A DNA stretch of 64,000 nt from Hydnum rufescens UP504 (lineage: Eukaryota; Basidiomycota; Agaricomycetes; Cantharellales; Hydnaceae): contig MU128975.1 in the NCBI GenBank assembly GCA_014904985.1, positions 1 to 64,000 on the forward strand, in the 5' to 3' direction. This document shows, piece by piece, positions 1-10,905 of this stretch. The stretch's first letter is position 1. Every line of letters starts with the position of its first letter. The position numbers were made by a program, and so were the translations under genes. The notes beneath the pieces are model-generated. The model was not told the origin of the DNA and did no database searches. It saw nothing but the letters and a program-made list of their open reading frames with translations.

Positions 1-1490
1 TTGTTGGATCAGGACCCTGTTTTGGCTCGACTTTAGAGAGAACAATTTGGTTTGGTTGGGTTTCTTTCTTTCTTTTTCTTTCCTGCTTCTGTTCCTACTA
101 ATTAATTATGTTGGACTGCATTTACATTCTCCCCAAGGCCCCTTTTTTTTGCTAAGATAATTAATCATTTACAGCATTCTCTTTTTCTCTCTCGCTCTTT
201 CTTGCATTTTTTCTGGGGACAATTATGGAGTACAATTGAGCATCTGTTTTCTATAGCGGGAGCGCGTTACATCCGCAACCGATATCGACGAAAGCCACAA
301 GTCCATGGGTAAAAACAAGGTTTTTGAGGGGTTCTCAACATTCTGCAATTGCAACAAGACAGTTTTGCTTTGTGCAGGTTTCCACTAGTGGGTGGGGCTT
401 CACTGTAAGCCCCAAACCCAAGGATTATCCACAGGATGAGCCTAGGAATAATTCCTAGGAAACCCCGGGGATTATTCCCTGCGGTCCAGGTAAATATTCC
501 TGGGCCCGTGAATAATTATGGGGTTTTGAGACCCATGAATTTTTAATAGAGGGAGTGGCCAGACTCCCCTCATACCACATATTCCCCTGATTATTCACAG
601 GTGACCCATGTAATTATTCTTGACCATGATCATCTATTCCCTGGTGCATTCCACTTGTTTGGGGCTCACTACAGCTCTTCTAGAGATCAAGAATTATATT
701 CAGGGTGCCGCAGTATGATGCTAATGGTGAAAAACTATAAACAGGGATAAATTACATTGGTGGCCATGGTAAAGTCATGATTGTCAATTGTGAAAATATG
801 GCTAGGATTTGTTGATAGCAATTGTTGGATAGTCTACTCCTCACCACTACTGGCATTGGTATTGTCACTGCCATGGTGGACCCCAATGTGTGCAGCACCA
901 TACCTTCTGTATCCACTGGGATCATAATTGGGATTCCTGTCATGCTGTCATAGATATGAGTGATACTGTTTCAGGAATTCCTGTGCAGGCCAATCACCTT
1001 GGAATTTCCTAAGGAAAGGATGTCTACCTTTTAACTATGAAAGAGGATCTCAGAAGTTAGAAAGGACTCAAAATGATCCTGAACATACTGCAATCCCATA
1101 TGCTGCAAGTTTGTCCACTTCCTGTCAGGATCAAATTGACATTTGCTTCCACTTGTGGACTTACCCATCAGAGTATCATTCTTTGTTGACTCTATCATAT
1201 GGTGCCTACTTCTTCAAATGCTCTCATCTCCTCTCTCCCTCCATTCAGTCAGGGGGTTATTGTCATCCTTGCCATTATTGGCATTTCTCTTATTGTTATT
1301 GCCCTCATACTATTGGGCCTTGACTAGCAGGCTGTGGGCTGGGTAATCAACCAGTGGCAGCATTGGCAGCCTTGTCAGCACCTCTTGTCCCCTTGCTCCT
1401 CACAAGTCAATGCAGTTGCAAATCCAGACTCCTCCTCCTCCTACTCTGCCCCCATTCCCTGAATCCTGACCACCCATCCCAATCCCAGCT
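1..1490. other. Intergenic sequence, no gene recognised
   Basis: About 1.5 kb in which I see no reading frame resembling a known family and no clear terminal repeats. Short open frames here are hydrophobic or low-complexity translations of T/C-rich sequence. A pyrimidine-rich stretch (roughly 60-80 and 180-210) and AT-rich tracts are present. It may be older transposon debris, because the next recognisable feature is a copia remnant, but that is inference. Confidence 0.5.
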
Positions 1491-1633
1491 CCCTCAGCAT
1501 CACTACAGTCCTTTGACTCCATCAACACCTTTGGGGTACCCAGGTGTACACTGCCTTGGAAGTATATGCACTAAGGGGGATGCATATGGAAGTTGGGGCA
1601 TAGCCATGTGGAGGTGCACACAGGATTCATAAC

Positions 1634-1730
1634 TGTTAGAATGGACGAAAAGTACATAGCTTACATAATGATGTATATAGTTCCTTGGTCTTACAGTGTG
1701 CACATCATGTCACCTCCCTGCTCTTATTAG
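1634..1730 (+). repeat. Truncated 5' LTR of the copia remnant
   Basis: About 97 bp closely matching the first part of the complete LTR at 2875-3188, starting TGTTAGAATGGACG. The match stops near CTTATTAG and the internal region begins directly, so about 215 bp of this LTR are missing. Confidence 0.75.
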
Positions 1731-1811
1731 GTTATGGGCCCATGAGCTCATGAATCAGGAACACACCAAGCCTTTAGACTTGGCCCTTCAATCTCCCTCA
1801 ATGGATTCACT

Positions 1812-2830
1812 ATGCCAACCTTGTATGACATGAAGCTTGTGATGGCATACTTGGAGAAGGCACCAAAGCTCAATGGAACGAATTATGCTGCGTGGAAATT
1901 CGATGTGGAGATGGCTCTCACCCAAGGTGGATATGGGCTCTGGGAGGTAGTCAGCAGGCAGTGGCCCCACCCTGGCAGTGTAGGATATTTGTCAGCACAT
2001 CCTGGGACTATGAGCGAAAGGGGGGGGAGAACAACCCACACTAGCACCCAGCTGAAGACCCTACTGACTTCACCACTGAAAAGTGGGATGAGGCAGCAGC
2101 CAAAGGTTTTGCTGCTATCACCTTTGCCCTATCCCAAGAGCAAAAGATCCACATCCACAACACTTGATCTGCCCCCATCACTTGGCTCTGATTCGCCGAA
2201 CTCTATGAATGGAGTTCACGCTCCACATGGATCTCCCTCAAGTGTGTCCTCTACAATGCAAAACCTGATCACTCATGGCCCATCCAAAACTTTATTGACA
2301 CTATTGTCTCCACCTCACACTCCCTCCGCACTATTGGGGTCGACATAATGGATGAGGAAATCACTGACCTCCTTATCATTGGCTGCCCCTTCAACTCCGC
2401 CAGCTCCATCTTGATGCAATCCAAACTAGATCTCACAGTGGGCAAGGTTGCAACAACATTCAATGAGGAAGAGAAGCGCCTCATTGCCCAAGGGGACCTC
2501 TCTATTGAGGGTACACAGGACTCCACCCTTATTGGGAACACCTCAAAACAACCCCGAAAGCTGAAGGAAAAAGCTCAGGCTCCCTCAGGTGATAGGAACA
2601 GTGGGAGTCAGGCACTGAAGTCCATATGCTGTAACCAATGCAAAAAGAACAGCCATAAAGCAAAGGATTGTCATGCCCCTCATCCAAGACACAGTAGATC
2701 CCCTCCTCTTCATCCTTGGAGTCTACCACCAGAAGCCTTGTCCATGCTGGCCTGGCCAAAGTCAAAACCAGATGGCTCTCAGACTATACAGACCCCTTTT
2801 AATTTTCATCACCATCCATTCTCATTCTGA
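1812..2830 (+). pseudogene. Copia-type gag, frameshifted
   Basis: Gag of Ty1/copia elements coats the element RNA in cytoplasmic particles. The first frame (1812-2348) begins with a helical segment containing LNGTNYAAWKFDVEMAL, typical of the copia gag N-terminus (UBN2/DUF4219 type). The likely continuation (EAAAKGFAAITFALSQEQ) lies in another frame around 2090-2160, and the second frame (2348-2830) ends with a zinc knuckle CNQCKKNSHKAKDC, spacing C-x2-C-x4-H-x4-C. At least one frameshift and several stops separate the halves, so no full Gag can be made. The region downstream goes straight into the LTR with no pol, meaning a deletion derivative. The zinc knuckle and N-terminal motif make the family assignment fairly secure; exact breakpoints are not. 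Confidence 0.7.
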
Positions 2831-2874
2831 CTTGCTCCTCCATCATTGTGCCGGATTTACTCATTGACTGGGAG

Positions 2875-3188
2875 TGTTAGAATGGACGAAAAGTACATGG
2901 CTTACATAATGATGTATATAGTTCCTTGGTCTTACAGTGTGCATGTTGTGTCACCTCCCCACCCTTATTAATAACATGGCTGTGTCAGCTTAGTGAGGCT
3001 TAGTGATGGCAGCTGTGGAGGCTGACTGATGGGCTGTGGTGGCTGTGTGCAGGAAGTAGTACTTATAGCCCTTCATAGTGGGGGGATCACCAGTTTCAAT
3101 CTCTCAGAATTCCCACTGCAATAGCATGTGGTTAATTAATCTCTTTCCTCTTCCTGTTTGTGGCTTCAACAGCAGTGTTGCCCTAACA
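2875..3188 (+). repeat. Complete LTR (314 bp) of the copia remnant
   Basis: Begins TGTTAGAATGG and ends GCCCTAACA, so it has the TG...CA boundaries of an LTR. It is preceded by a purine-rich GACTGGGAG that could be the polypurine tract. The first about 95 bp match the truncated copy at 1634-1730. Confidence 0.75.
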
Positions 3189-3196
3189 CTTCCTGT

Positions 3197-3512
3197 CAGG
3201 GCAACACTGCTGTCGAAGCCACAAACAGGAAGAAGAAAGAGATTAATTAACCACATGCTATCACAGTGGGAATCCTGAGTATACACCACACAACAAGGGA
3301 CACACAAGTCTCGCACCTATTGCAGTGGGAATCCTGAGAGATCAAAACTGGTGATCCCCCCCACTACGAACGGCTATAAGGACTACTTCCTGCACACAGC
3401 CACCACAGCCTCCACAGCCCATCAAGATGATACATCTCCATCATGGATGCAGCCCATCAATCAGCCTCCACAGCCACCATCACTAAGCCTCACTAAGCTG
3501 ACACAGCCATGT
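3197..3512 (-). repeat. Inverted, rearranged copy of the copia LTR
   Basis: Reverse complement of 2875-3188 with an internal duplication (the segment around CAGTGGGAATCCTGAG occurs twice, near 3266 and 3330) and without the first about 95 bp. Together with the upright LTR it makes a long hairpin centred near 3190. Confidence 0.75.
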
Positions 3513-3651
3513 TGTGAATCCTGTGCGCACCTCCACATGGCTATGCCCCAACTTCCATATGCATCCCCCTTAGCACATATACTTTCAAGGCAGTGTACAC
3601 CTGGGTACCCCAAAGGTGTTGATGGAGTCAAAGGACCATAGTGATGCTGAG

Positions 3652-3750
3652 AAATAGGAAATGATTGGATGCAAATCCATTAAGAACCCAACTGAGCCAT
3701 TGGCTGATATTAAAATGCCCAGGGGTTACCCCAGCTGATGCAACAGCTAA
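3652..3750. repeat. Left part of a DNA-element terminal segment (copy A)
   Basis: These 99 bp plus 6773-6875 reproduce, with few differences, the continuous segment at 35267-35469. The two parts were one piece until the palindromic element at 3751-6764 inserted between them. The empty-site comparison with 35267-35469 defines the insertion boundaries of that element. Confidence 0.85.
3743..3750. repeat. Target-site duplication, left (ACAGCTAA)
   Basis: ACAGCTAA occurs here and at 6765-6772, flanking the palindromic element; the undisturbed copy near 35360 has it once. If one base is taken from the terminal repeat, the duplication can be read as 9 bp (ACAGCTAAC). Confidence 0.85.
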
Positions 3751-6700
3751 CACCTAATGCACCCTCAAAATAGTACCTCTTAGGTGGTTTGAGTTTGCAT
3801 CTGCAAACCACCTAAGAGGTGTTCTGAGTATAGGCGTGTCTAAGACACACCTGAGGGGTATTTTTGGGGAATTTTTTTTCTAAGTTCACTATATAGACAT
3901 GTCTAAAATAGCCCGCCGCAGGCGCCGCCCAGGAGGGTTTGTTCACTGGCTGGAGAGTGTTACAGGTCTAATTTAGGCATGTCTAATAAGATATTTTCTG
4001 GAGCCTTAGAGGTGTCTATCATCCTTACTGTGTGTCTACTGGTGTCTAAATCAACATTTTGAGCCCAAGACCTCTGGTGGCAGTACTAATAGGTGTCTAA
4101 TGTTGTCTAGATCCAATAATAATCCAATAATAATGGTGCTATTGTGGATGCATGTCTACTAGTGTCTAAATTAGAACAAAGGCATCTGCTCAGGGGGAGA
4201 TTATTAGACATGTCTAGAGATGTCTAGAGATGTCTAGGTGTGTCTAGACATATCTAGACACATCTAGTCATGTCTATAGTCATGTCTAGACATGTCTAGT
4301 CATGTCTATAGTCATGTCTAGACATGTCTAGTCATGTCTATAGTCATGTCTAGACATGTCTAGTCATGTCTATAGTCATGTCTAGACATGTCTAGTCATG
4401 TCTATAGTCATGTCTAGACACATCTAGTCATGTCTATAGTCATGTCTAGACATGTCTAGTCATGTCTATAGTCATGTCTAGACACATCTAGTCATGTCTA
4501 TAGTCATGTCTAGACATGTCTAGTCATGTCTATAGTCATGTCTAGACACATCTAGTCATGTCTATAGTCATGTCTAGACATGTCTAGTCATGTCTATAGT
4601 CATGTCTAGACATGTCTAGTCATGTCTATAGTCATGTCTAGACACATCTAGTCATGTCTATAGTCATGTCTAGACATGTCTAGTCATGTCTATAGTCATG
4701 TCTAGACACATCTAGTCATGTCTATAGTCATGTCTAGACATGTCTAGTCATGTCTATAGTCATGTCTAGACACATCTAGTCATGTCTATAGTCATGTCTA
4801 GACATGTCTAGTCATGTCTATAGTCATGTCTAGACACATCTAGTCATGTCTATAGTCATGTCTAGACATGTCTAGTCATGTCTATAGTCATGTCTAGACA
4901 CATCTAGTCATGTCTATAGTCATGTCTAGACATGTCTAGTCATGTCTATAGTCATGTCTAGACACATCTAGTCATGTCTATAGTCATGTCTAGACATGTC
5001 TAGTCATGTCTATAGTCATGTCTAGACACATCTAGTCATGTCTATAGTCATGTCTAGACATGTCTAGTCATGTCTATAGTCATGTCTAGACACATCTAGT
5101 CATGTCTATAGTCATGTCTAGACATGTCTAGTCATGTCTATAGTCATGTCTAGTCATGTCTATAGTCATGTCTAGACACATCTAGTCATGTCTATAGTCA
5201 TGTCTAGACATGTCTAGTCATGTCTATAGTCATGTCTAGACATGTCTAGTCATGTCTATAGTCATGTCTAGACACATCTAGTCATGTCTATAGTCATGTC
5301 TAGACATGTCTAGTCATGTCTATAGTCATGTCTAGACATGTCTAGTCATGTCTATAGTCATGTCTAGACACATCTAGTCATGTCTATAGTCATGTCTAGA
5401 CATGTCTAGTCATGTCTATAGTCATGTCTAGACATATCTAGTCATGTCTATAGTCATGTCTAGACACATCTAGTCATGTCTAGTCATGTCTAGACATGTC
5501 TATAGTCATGTCTAGACACATCTAGTCATGTCTAGTCATGTCTAGACATGTCTAGACATGTCTAGACATGTCTAGTCATGTCTAGACATGTCTAGTCATG
5601 TCTAGACATGTCTAGACATGTCTAGACATGTCTAGACATGTCTAGACATGTCTAGACATGTCTAGTCATGTCTAGTCATGTCTAGACATGTCTAGACATG
5701 TCTAGACATGTCTAGACATGTCTAGACATGACTAGACATGACTAGACATGACTAGATGTGTCTAGACATGACTATAGACATGTCTAGACATGTCTAGACA
5801 TGACTATAGACATGTCTAGACATGTCTAGACATGACTAGACATGACTAGACATGACTAGATGTGTCTAGACATGACTATAGACATGTCTAGACATGACTA
5901 GACATGACTAGATGTGTCTAGACATGACTATAGACATGACTAGATATGTCTAGACATGACTATAGACATGACTAGACATGTCTAGACATGACTATAGACA
6001 TGACTAGATGTGTCTAGACATGACTATAGACATGACTAGACATGTCTAGACATGACTATAGACATGACTAGATGTGTCTAGACATGACTAGACATGTCTA
6101 GACATGACTATAGACATGACTAGACATGTCTAGACATGACTATAGACATGACTAGACATGTCTAGACATGACTATAGACATGACTAGACATGTCTAGACA
6201 TGACTATAGACATGACTAGACATGTCTAGACATGACTATAGACATGACTAGATGTGTCTAGATATGTCTAGACACACCTGGACATCTCTAGACATCTCTA
6301 GACATGTCTAATAATCTCCCCCTGAGCAGATGCCTTTGTTCTAATTTAGACACTAGTAGACATGCATCCACAATAGCACCATTATTATTGGATTATTATT
6401 GGATCTAGACAACATTAGACACCTATTAGTACTGCCACCAGAGGTCTTGGGCTCAAAATGTTGATTTAGACACCAGTAGACACACAGTAAGGATGATAGA
6501 CACCTCTAAGGCTCCAGAAAATATCTTATTAGACATGCCTAAATTAGACCTGTAACACTCTCCAGCCGGTGAACAAACCCTCCCGGGCGGCGCCTGCGGC
6601 GGGCTATTTTAGACATGTCTATATAGTGAACTTAGAAAAAAAATTCCCCAAAAATACCCCTCAGGCATGTCTTAGACATGCCTATACTCAGAACACCTCT

Positions 6701-6764
6701 TAGGTGGTTTGCAGATGCAAACTCAAACCACCTAAGAGGTACTATTTTGAGGGTGCATTAGGTG
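3751..6764. mobile_element. 3.0-kb near-palindromic non-autonomous DNA transposon
   Basis: The ends are inverted repeats starting CACCTAATGCACCCTC, and the inversion continues for about 510 bp on each side (3751-4260 against 6255-6764) before entering a shared repeat array. The ends contain a smaller nested hairpin (CCTCTTAGGTGGTTTGAG and its inverse). There is no coding sequence, so it must be moved in trans. An 8-bp duplication fits KDZ or hAT transposases; a 9-bp reading with very long inverted ends would fit Mutator-like elements. A KDZ transposase gene is present at 41.7-45.3 kb, but its recognised ends differ from these. The two arms remain highly similar, which suggests recent insertion or gene conversion between arms. 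Confidence 0.85.
4200..6310. repeat. 32-bp tandem array in two orientations
   Basis: Basic unit is about 32 bp and combines TAGTCATGTCTA, its near neighbour and TAGACATGTCTA; the core TCTAGACATGTCTAGA is a perfect palindrome. One class of unit carries TAGACACATCTA instead, alternating to give about 64-bp higher-order units. From about 4260 to 5560 the units read TAGTCATG; a core of simple TAGACATG units follows; from about 5720 to 6255 they read CATGACTA, the reverse orientation. The left block is longer than the right, so unit number has changed since any symmetric ancestor. Confidence 0.9.
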
Positions 6765-6772
6765 ACAGCTAA
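6765..6772. repeat. Target-site duplication, right (ACAGCTAA)
   Basis: Partner of 3743-3750. Confidence 0.85.
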
Positions 6773-6875
6773 CCTGATGCATCAAAAACGCGGTAACAGT
6801 AACTTACTGCAATTTTTGCAAAAAACTTGTGGTAAGTTACCATATCTGATGCAATAAGTCTACAGCATCAGGTGC
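6773..6875. repeat. Right end of a DNA element inserted in gypsy 2 (copy A)
   Basis: Continues the segment begun at 3652-3750 and matches 35367-35469 almost base for base, ending GCATCAGGTGC. On the minus strand the retrotransposon reading frame runs straight into it, giving a short chimeric tail before a stop. The same terminal sequence ends an insertion in a different gene at 35469, so this is a true element terminus; the reverse complement starts GCACCTGATGCTG. Confidence 0.75.
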
Positions 6876-8305
6876 TTCCATAGCCAAGGTGTGCCCTTTC
6901 TTAGTAACACAAACAGTGGAGCGGCAATGCTGGAGAATTGTGAAATGTATGCTGTGAAGTATACAGCCATGCCCAAGAATGTTTCCAAGTCCTTGTGATG
7001 GTGTGGGATAGCCAAGGCTGTGACAGCCCGTATCTTCTTGGCGTTGGTAGACAACCCCAGCCATGATACCTTCTGACCCAATAATTGTATGCTACAATAG
7101 CCCACATGACATTTGTGGGGCGCTAGGGTAATACCAGACTTTCTGATGGCTTCCAGGACTATGGCAATATGGCTTAGGTGCTTGTCGAATGTGTGTGAGT
7201 AGACCACTATGTTGTCAATGTACACCAACATGAATATCCATAGGTAGGGAGACAGGATTTCCTGCATCACACATTGGAAAATGGGAGGACCGTTTTTCCA
7301 TCCAAAAGGCATTTGTGCAAACTGGTGTAGTCTGCAGTGGGTCCTCATGGCCGTGTAAGGTTGGGAGATGTCATCAAACTCGAGTTGGGTGAACCCTGCT
7401 AAGGCGTCAAAGGAAGACAGGTATTGGGCTCTGGATAGGGCTTGGAGTATATCGCTTTGTCTAGGTATGGGAAACTGGTCCGATACTGTAGCCATGTTCA
7501 GTTTTCTCCAGTCCACACATAGACGGTCCTTGCCATTCTTGTGGACTATCAGGACAGGTGCTCCCCAAGGACTGTTCGATGGTTCGATTACTCCTTGCTT
7601 CAGCCATAGGTCAAGCTGTTTGTCAATGAGCTCTCTTTTTGCTGGTGAGGCGATGTACAGCACAGCCAAGATGGGCTTTGTACCTGGGACCAGTTCTATG
7701 TGTACCTTCATGGGATGTTTACCTAGACGCCCATCGAATCCAAAGGCCATCTGGTGTTCCCTCAGAACCTTGTAAACTTGGACCTTCTGCTCTGCAGACA
7801 AGGAGGGGTCCACATCGATCAGTTTTTTGAGGTCTTGGGACTTTAACTCCTCTACATCCCCTGGTTCAGCGGTTTTGGGACCCCAGTCTTCAGATCCCAC
7901 TGTTTCAGTCAGTGGGATGTCCTTTTGCCTCTGGAACTCTTCATCACTCCTTGTGTGATCCAACTCTTGTTTGTTAAGGGAGCCTTCCACTAAGGCTTGT
8001 ACGAAGTGGGCCCTTTGGTCAAACAACATCCTATGATTGGGGCTTAGGTCCGAGGCTCGACTGAGACATTCATGTGGGTCCAACATATATCCTAGCTCTT
8101 CCCCCTTTCGTACCATCCTGGGCGTCGGCGTGGGGTTGGTGACTGGTAGGGTAATTTCCTCAGCAGTGTCTACTATACAGTCGACAGAAGCCAGGAAGCT
8201 ATGATGGTCCCTCCATAATATATGCTTTTCTATCAGTTGTAGACCATTATGGCGGTTGTAGTTCCTTCTACTCGTACCCAAGCTACATGCCCTCCCGGTA
8301 TACAA
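6876..8305 (-). pseudogene. Ty3/gypsy reverse transcriptase, truncated and mutated
   Basis: Copies element RNA into DNA in the retrotransposon particle. About 475 residues are readable: a linker region, then the RT palm with HIELVPGTKPI, KRELIDKQLD, GVIEPSNSPWGAPVLIVHKN, LCVDWRKLN, the FDALAGFTQLEF region, and MPFGWKNGPPIFQ. The catalytic box reads YIDNIVVYS where an active enzyme has YxDD; the second Asp is Asn. The change GACGAC to GACAAC is a CpG to CpA transition. The thumb and connection continue to FLGMAVYFTAYI, after which the frame enters the DNA-element terminus. It lies directly downstream of the protease frame in the same direction, as expected for gypsy pol. Confidence 0.85.
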
Positions 8306-8535
8306 ATGTCCTCAGTGGCGATCACCCTCCCTTTTCCCATATGTTGCAAGGCTGGAGGGCAGGAGTCCTGATGACCCGGATCAGTCATTTTATTGAGGGG
8401 CTTGGTCCCAGGCAACCAGGAGGTGGCAAAGGCTTCATGGTTTCATGCTACCTGGATGGCTGGAATACGGTGTTGACTGGTTCCTACTTGCCAGTAGGCA
8501 TCATGCTCGGGCCTCATGGTATGTAGCTGCCATGC

Positions 8536-9150
8536 TCAATGAGTGTCTTCGCCGATTAGGAGGTTGGCATTCATTCCCTCTACCACATAGGCTTCGACTC
8601 CTTGTAACAGTACAGGTCCCAATTGACTATGGAAGTACAGGTCGAGTATGACATAACCCAGGCATTTCGCCTCACCTGTGAGGTGTAAGAGCCTCAGTTT
8701 TAGCCCTTGCTTAATGATAGGGGCACAGTCTCCTAGGGACCTTAAACAATGGGCTGATACTAACGTGGCTGCGGCCCCTGAATCGGCGACTACTTCAACA
8801 ATAGACCCCTCAGGGTTGTTTATATGACATTCCAACTTAAAGGCATCCATTCCAAGGCTGGCTAGCCCTGGGGGTCTCTTAGTAATGGGTTCAGGCATGT
8901 ATACTTCCTTGAGGGAAGCAGTAGGTTTGTCAGTGTTCAGGTTGGGGGACAGTCCACCCTTGCTCAGAGAGACATAACAGGCAGCTCCCTCAACAGGCAA
9001 TTCATCAGGTATGACAAACAGAGTGTCAGTCTCCTCTTCCTCCCCACTACTGAGGGCCTTGTGAGCCACCATCATGGCTGACTGGTATGCTTCCTCAGAT
9101 CCAGAAGACATGGCCACATAGGCCTTCCAGTAGGCAGTCTTGTGTTTCAT
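8536..9150 (-). pseudogene. Ty3/gypsy retroviral-type aspartic protease
   Basis: Processes Gag-Pol by dimerising to form one active site. The frame contains VEVVADSGAAATLVSAH, with the catalytic Asp-Ser-Gly triplet intact, and a C-terminal ANLLIGEDTH that resembles the conserved hydrophobic-G-D segment of retropepsins. The N-terminal half is acidic and serine-rich (SSGSEEAYQ, SSGEEEETD), a linker after the zinc knuckle just upstream at about 9190-9260. Pol continues in the minus direction. Unlike the RT, I see no disabling change inside the protease itself. The element as a whole is dead, so I class it as a pseudogene fragment. Confidence 0.8.
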
Positions 9151-9159
9151 GCTAGCAGC

Positions 9160-9909
9160 TGGCCTGGCCCGGTTGGGATCTTTCTTGTAGGAACCGCAGT
9201 CATAGTTGTAATGCCATTCACTACCACAGTGACGGCAGGGCTGAATAGGCTTTCTCTTAGATTTGACATCACTGACTTCGTATCAGAACCCTGAATTTGT
9301 GGCACTGGGACTAGCCACCATGGCGGAAGTGCAGTAATGGTTACACCTAAGATCCTCCCATACTCGTCTCAGAATGTCTTCGGCGATGTCCTCGACTTGA
9401 TGGGAGTGGGCCAGATTGGATATCGCCAATAAGGCATCTTCCTGATCCTTGACCCTAGTGAATAAGGCATCGGTGTTGTGACACAGGTCCACGTCCATGT
9501 ATGCCTGCCAGGAAGGGGGAGCATGTTCCATGATAGTGCCTACTTCCAATGAATCGAAGGTGGGGTTGAAGGCCTTGGGTGGCGGGTGTAGTACACATCT
9601 GGCTTGTACCTTCCGTGTCAGCCATTCCATGGAGGTTTCCTTTTCATGCCCCCGGTTGCGATAATGCATTTTGTCATAAATAGTGACTTGCTTGTCATAC
9701 CAACGGTTACCCACTAGTTGTGTCCGCATAACATGTTTCAGGGAATCCCAGTTCTGACTGGCTTGGCTCTTGGTGGCTGTAAGCAAGGGTTTTCCAGGGG
9801 TGGGGCCATGCCATGAAAGTACGAAGGGACTCATACTTCCAAGGCATGGGGCTGGAATGGAGTTCTTCTGTGGCGTATGTCCAACCGCATGGCATATATC
9901 AACCACCAA
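9160..9909 (-). pseudogene. Ty3/gypsy gag, C-terminal half with zinc knuckle
   Basis: Retrotransposon gag segment containing NRWYDKQVTIYDKMHYRN and MEWLTRKVQARCVLHPP, the helical capsid-like region, followed by a different frame with the nucleocapsid knuckle CRHCGSEWHYNYDC (C-x2-C-x4-H-x4-C) at about 9190-9250. A frame change between 9283 and 9270 separates the two. The upstream half of gag lies at 10251-10767, with about 340 bp of unrelated sequence in between. Confidence 0.75.
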
Positions 9910-10250
9910 GAGTTACATAATCCACATAGGGACTTGAGGACTGGGGCCTGGAATCACAGGCGCAAGCAGATTGCTGTAGAGCTGAACCCACTAAGAACTT
10001 GCCTTATGGCTAGGGGATCTTACAAGTAAATGTGACAGAGTAGTGATGACAAGATACAGTTGGATGGCACAGACAGTGACTTCACAAGTTGTGAGTATGA
10101 TGGTGGTTCAGAGTTGTCCTCCTCGGCTCCTGCCGAGTGGTTACATCCCATCAGCTTACCTAATTAGCTACTAATGAAGGGAAGAGGAAAGAAGCTATCT
10201 AAACCTGGGGCAGCACCAAACTCCCAGTGGGAGAAGCTTTCCACCAGGGG
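9910..10250. repeat. Sequence interrupting gypsy 2 gag
   Basis: The gag frame stops matching gag at about 10250 and resumes at about 9909. The right edge (10197-10246) contains about 45 bp nearly identical to 12394-12440, just inside the LTR of the same element (GGGGCAGCACCAAACTCC...GGGAGAAGCTTTCCAC). This could be an internal duplication or part of a small insertion; I could not define both ends. Confidence 0.45.
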
Positions 10251-10767
10251 ATTTCAGAAGTGGATAAGGGAATGAAGTATAATGGCCTCCTTACAGTGGC
10301 ACTGGGCAGGCTTCGCCACCAAACGTTGGCATGTTTGGTAAACTGCATGGTGGCTGCAAAGGCAAGTTGCTTGCGCATACACTGGCTGCCTGCGGCATAC
10401 TGGTCCAAGTCCTCTGTCCACATTACGAAGGAGTTGTTGGACCCGTCATATTCTGGCAAGTTGCTGGGTCGGAACTCAAGCTTAAACTTTGGCTCATAGT
10501 ACACGTTTGGGTTGTAGGGCCCCTCTGGTGGCCCTGGTGTACCAACTGGTGCTGGTCCACCCTCTGGGGGTCCCAAACCCAGTGGACCTCCATCTGGTGC
10601 TCCCCTGCTTGGAAATCCGTTCCTAGGATCCCCTGGTTGTCAGTGGTGCAGCGGTGGACCTCCCCCAGGTGACCCTCTTCCACCATGGCTCGACCCATCA
10701 TCATCGGGGGCCCTCCACCAGGGGGGTTCCACCTCTGTCCATTCGAACCTCCCGGTGGAGGCAGCAT
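10251..10767 (-). pseudogene. Ty3/gypsy gag, central part
   Basis: Proline- and glycine-rich leader (GPPEGGPAPVGTPGPPEGP) followed by the gag capsid start: FRPSNLPEYDGSNNSFVMW, then a helix with QLAFAATMQFTKHANVWWRSL. In related fungal gypsy Gag proteins the sequence at this point leads to the helical bundle now found at 9283-9909. Overlapping frames encode other proline-rich peptides and are shadows. Confidence 0.7.
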
Positions 10768-10905
10768 TCATCCTACAGGAGGCAACACCACAGGCCTGGG
10801 AACGGATTCCATCCTATGATCATGGGTCTCCATTCTGGGGGCCCTAGGTATCAAGAAATGGCTCATCTGGGCAGGTTGTCATAGGGGATCCACTGAAGGA
10901 CGAGG

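Larger units (their letters stand above)
1491..3651 (+). mobile_element. Folded-back Ty1/copia retrotransposon remnant
   Basis: The order is: flank (1491-1633), truncated LTR (1634-1730), copia gag (1812-2830), complete LTR (2875-3188), an inverted and rearranged LTR copy (about 3197-3512), then the first flank again in inverted orientation (3513-3651). The outer flank and its inverse share recognisable sequence over about 140 bp. No protease, integrase or reverse transcriptase remains, so the internal region lost pol. The inverted flank shows that the duplication extended beyond the retroelement, so two independent insertions cannot explain it alone; an inverted duplication is more likely. 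Confidence in the copia assignment rests on gag and on LTR ends TGTTAG and CTAACA. Confidence 0.7.

Noticed and set aside
1111..1346. Hydrophobic small frames
   Set aside because: Pyrimidine-rich sequence gives Leu/Ser/Phe frames in two phases; no other coding evidence.
4200..6310. CRISPR-like regular repeats
   Set aside because: Repeats are directly tandem without unique spacers, and lie in a eukaryotic transposon with inverted ends.
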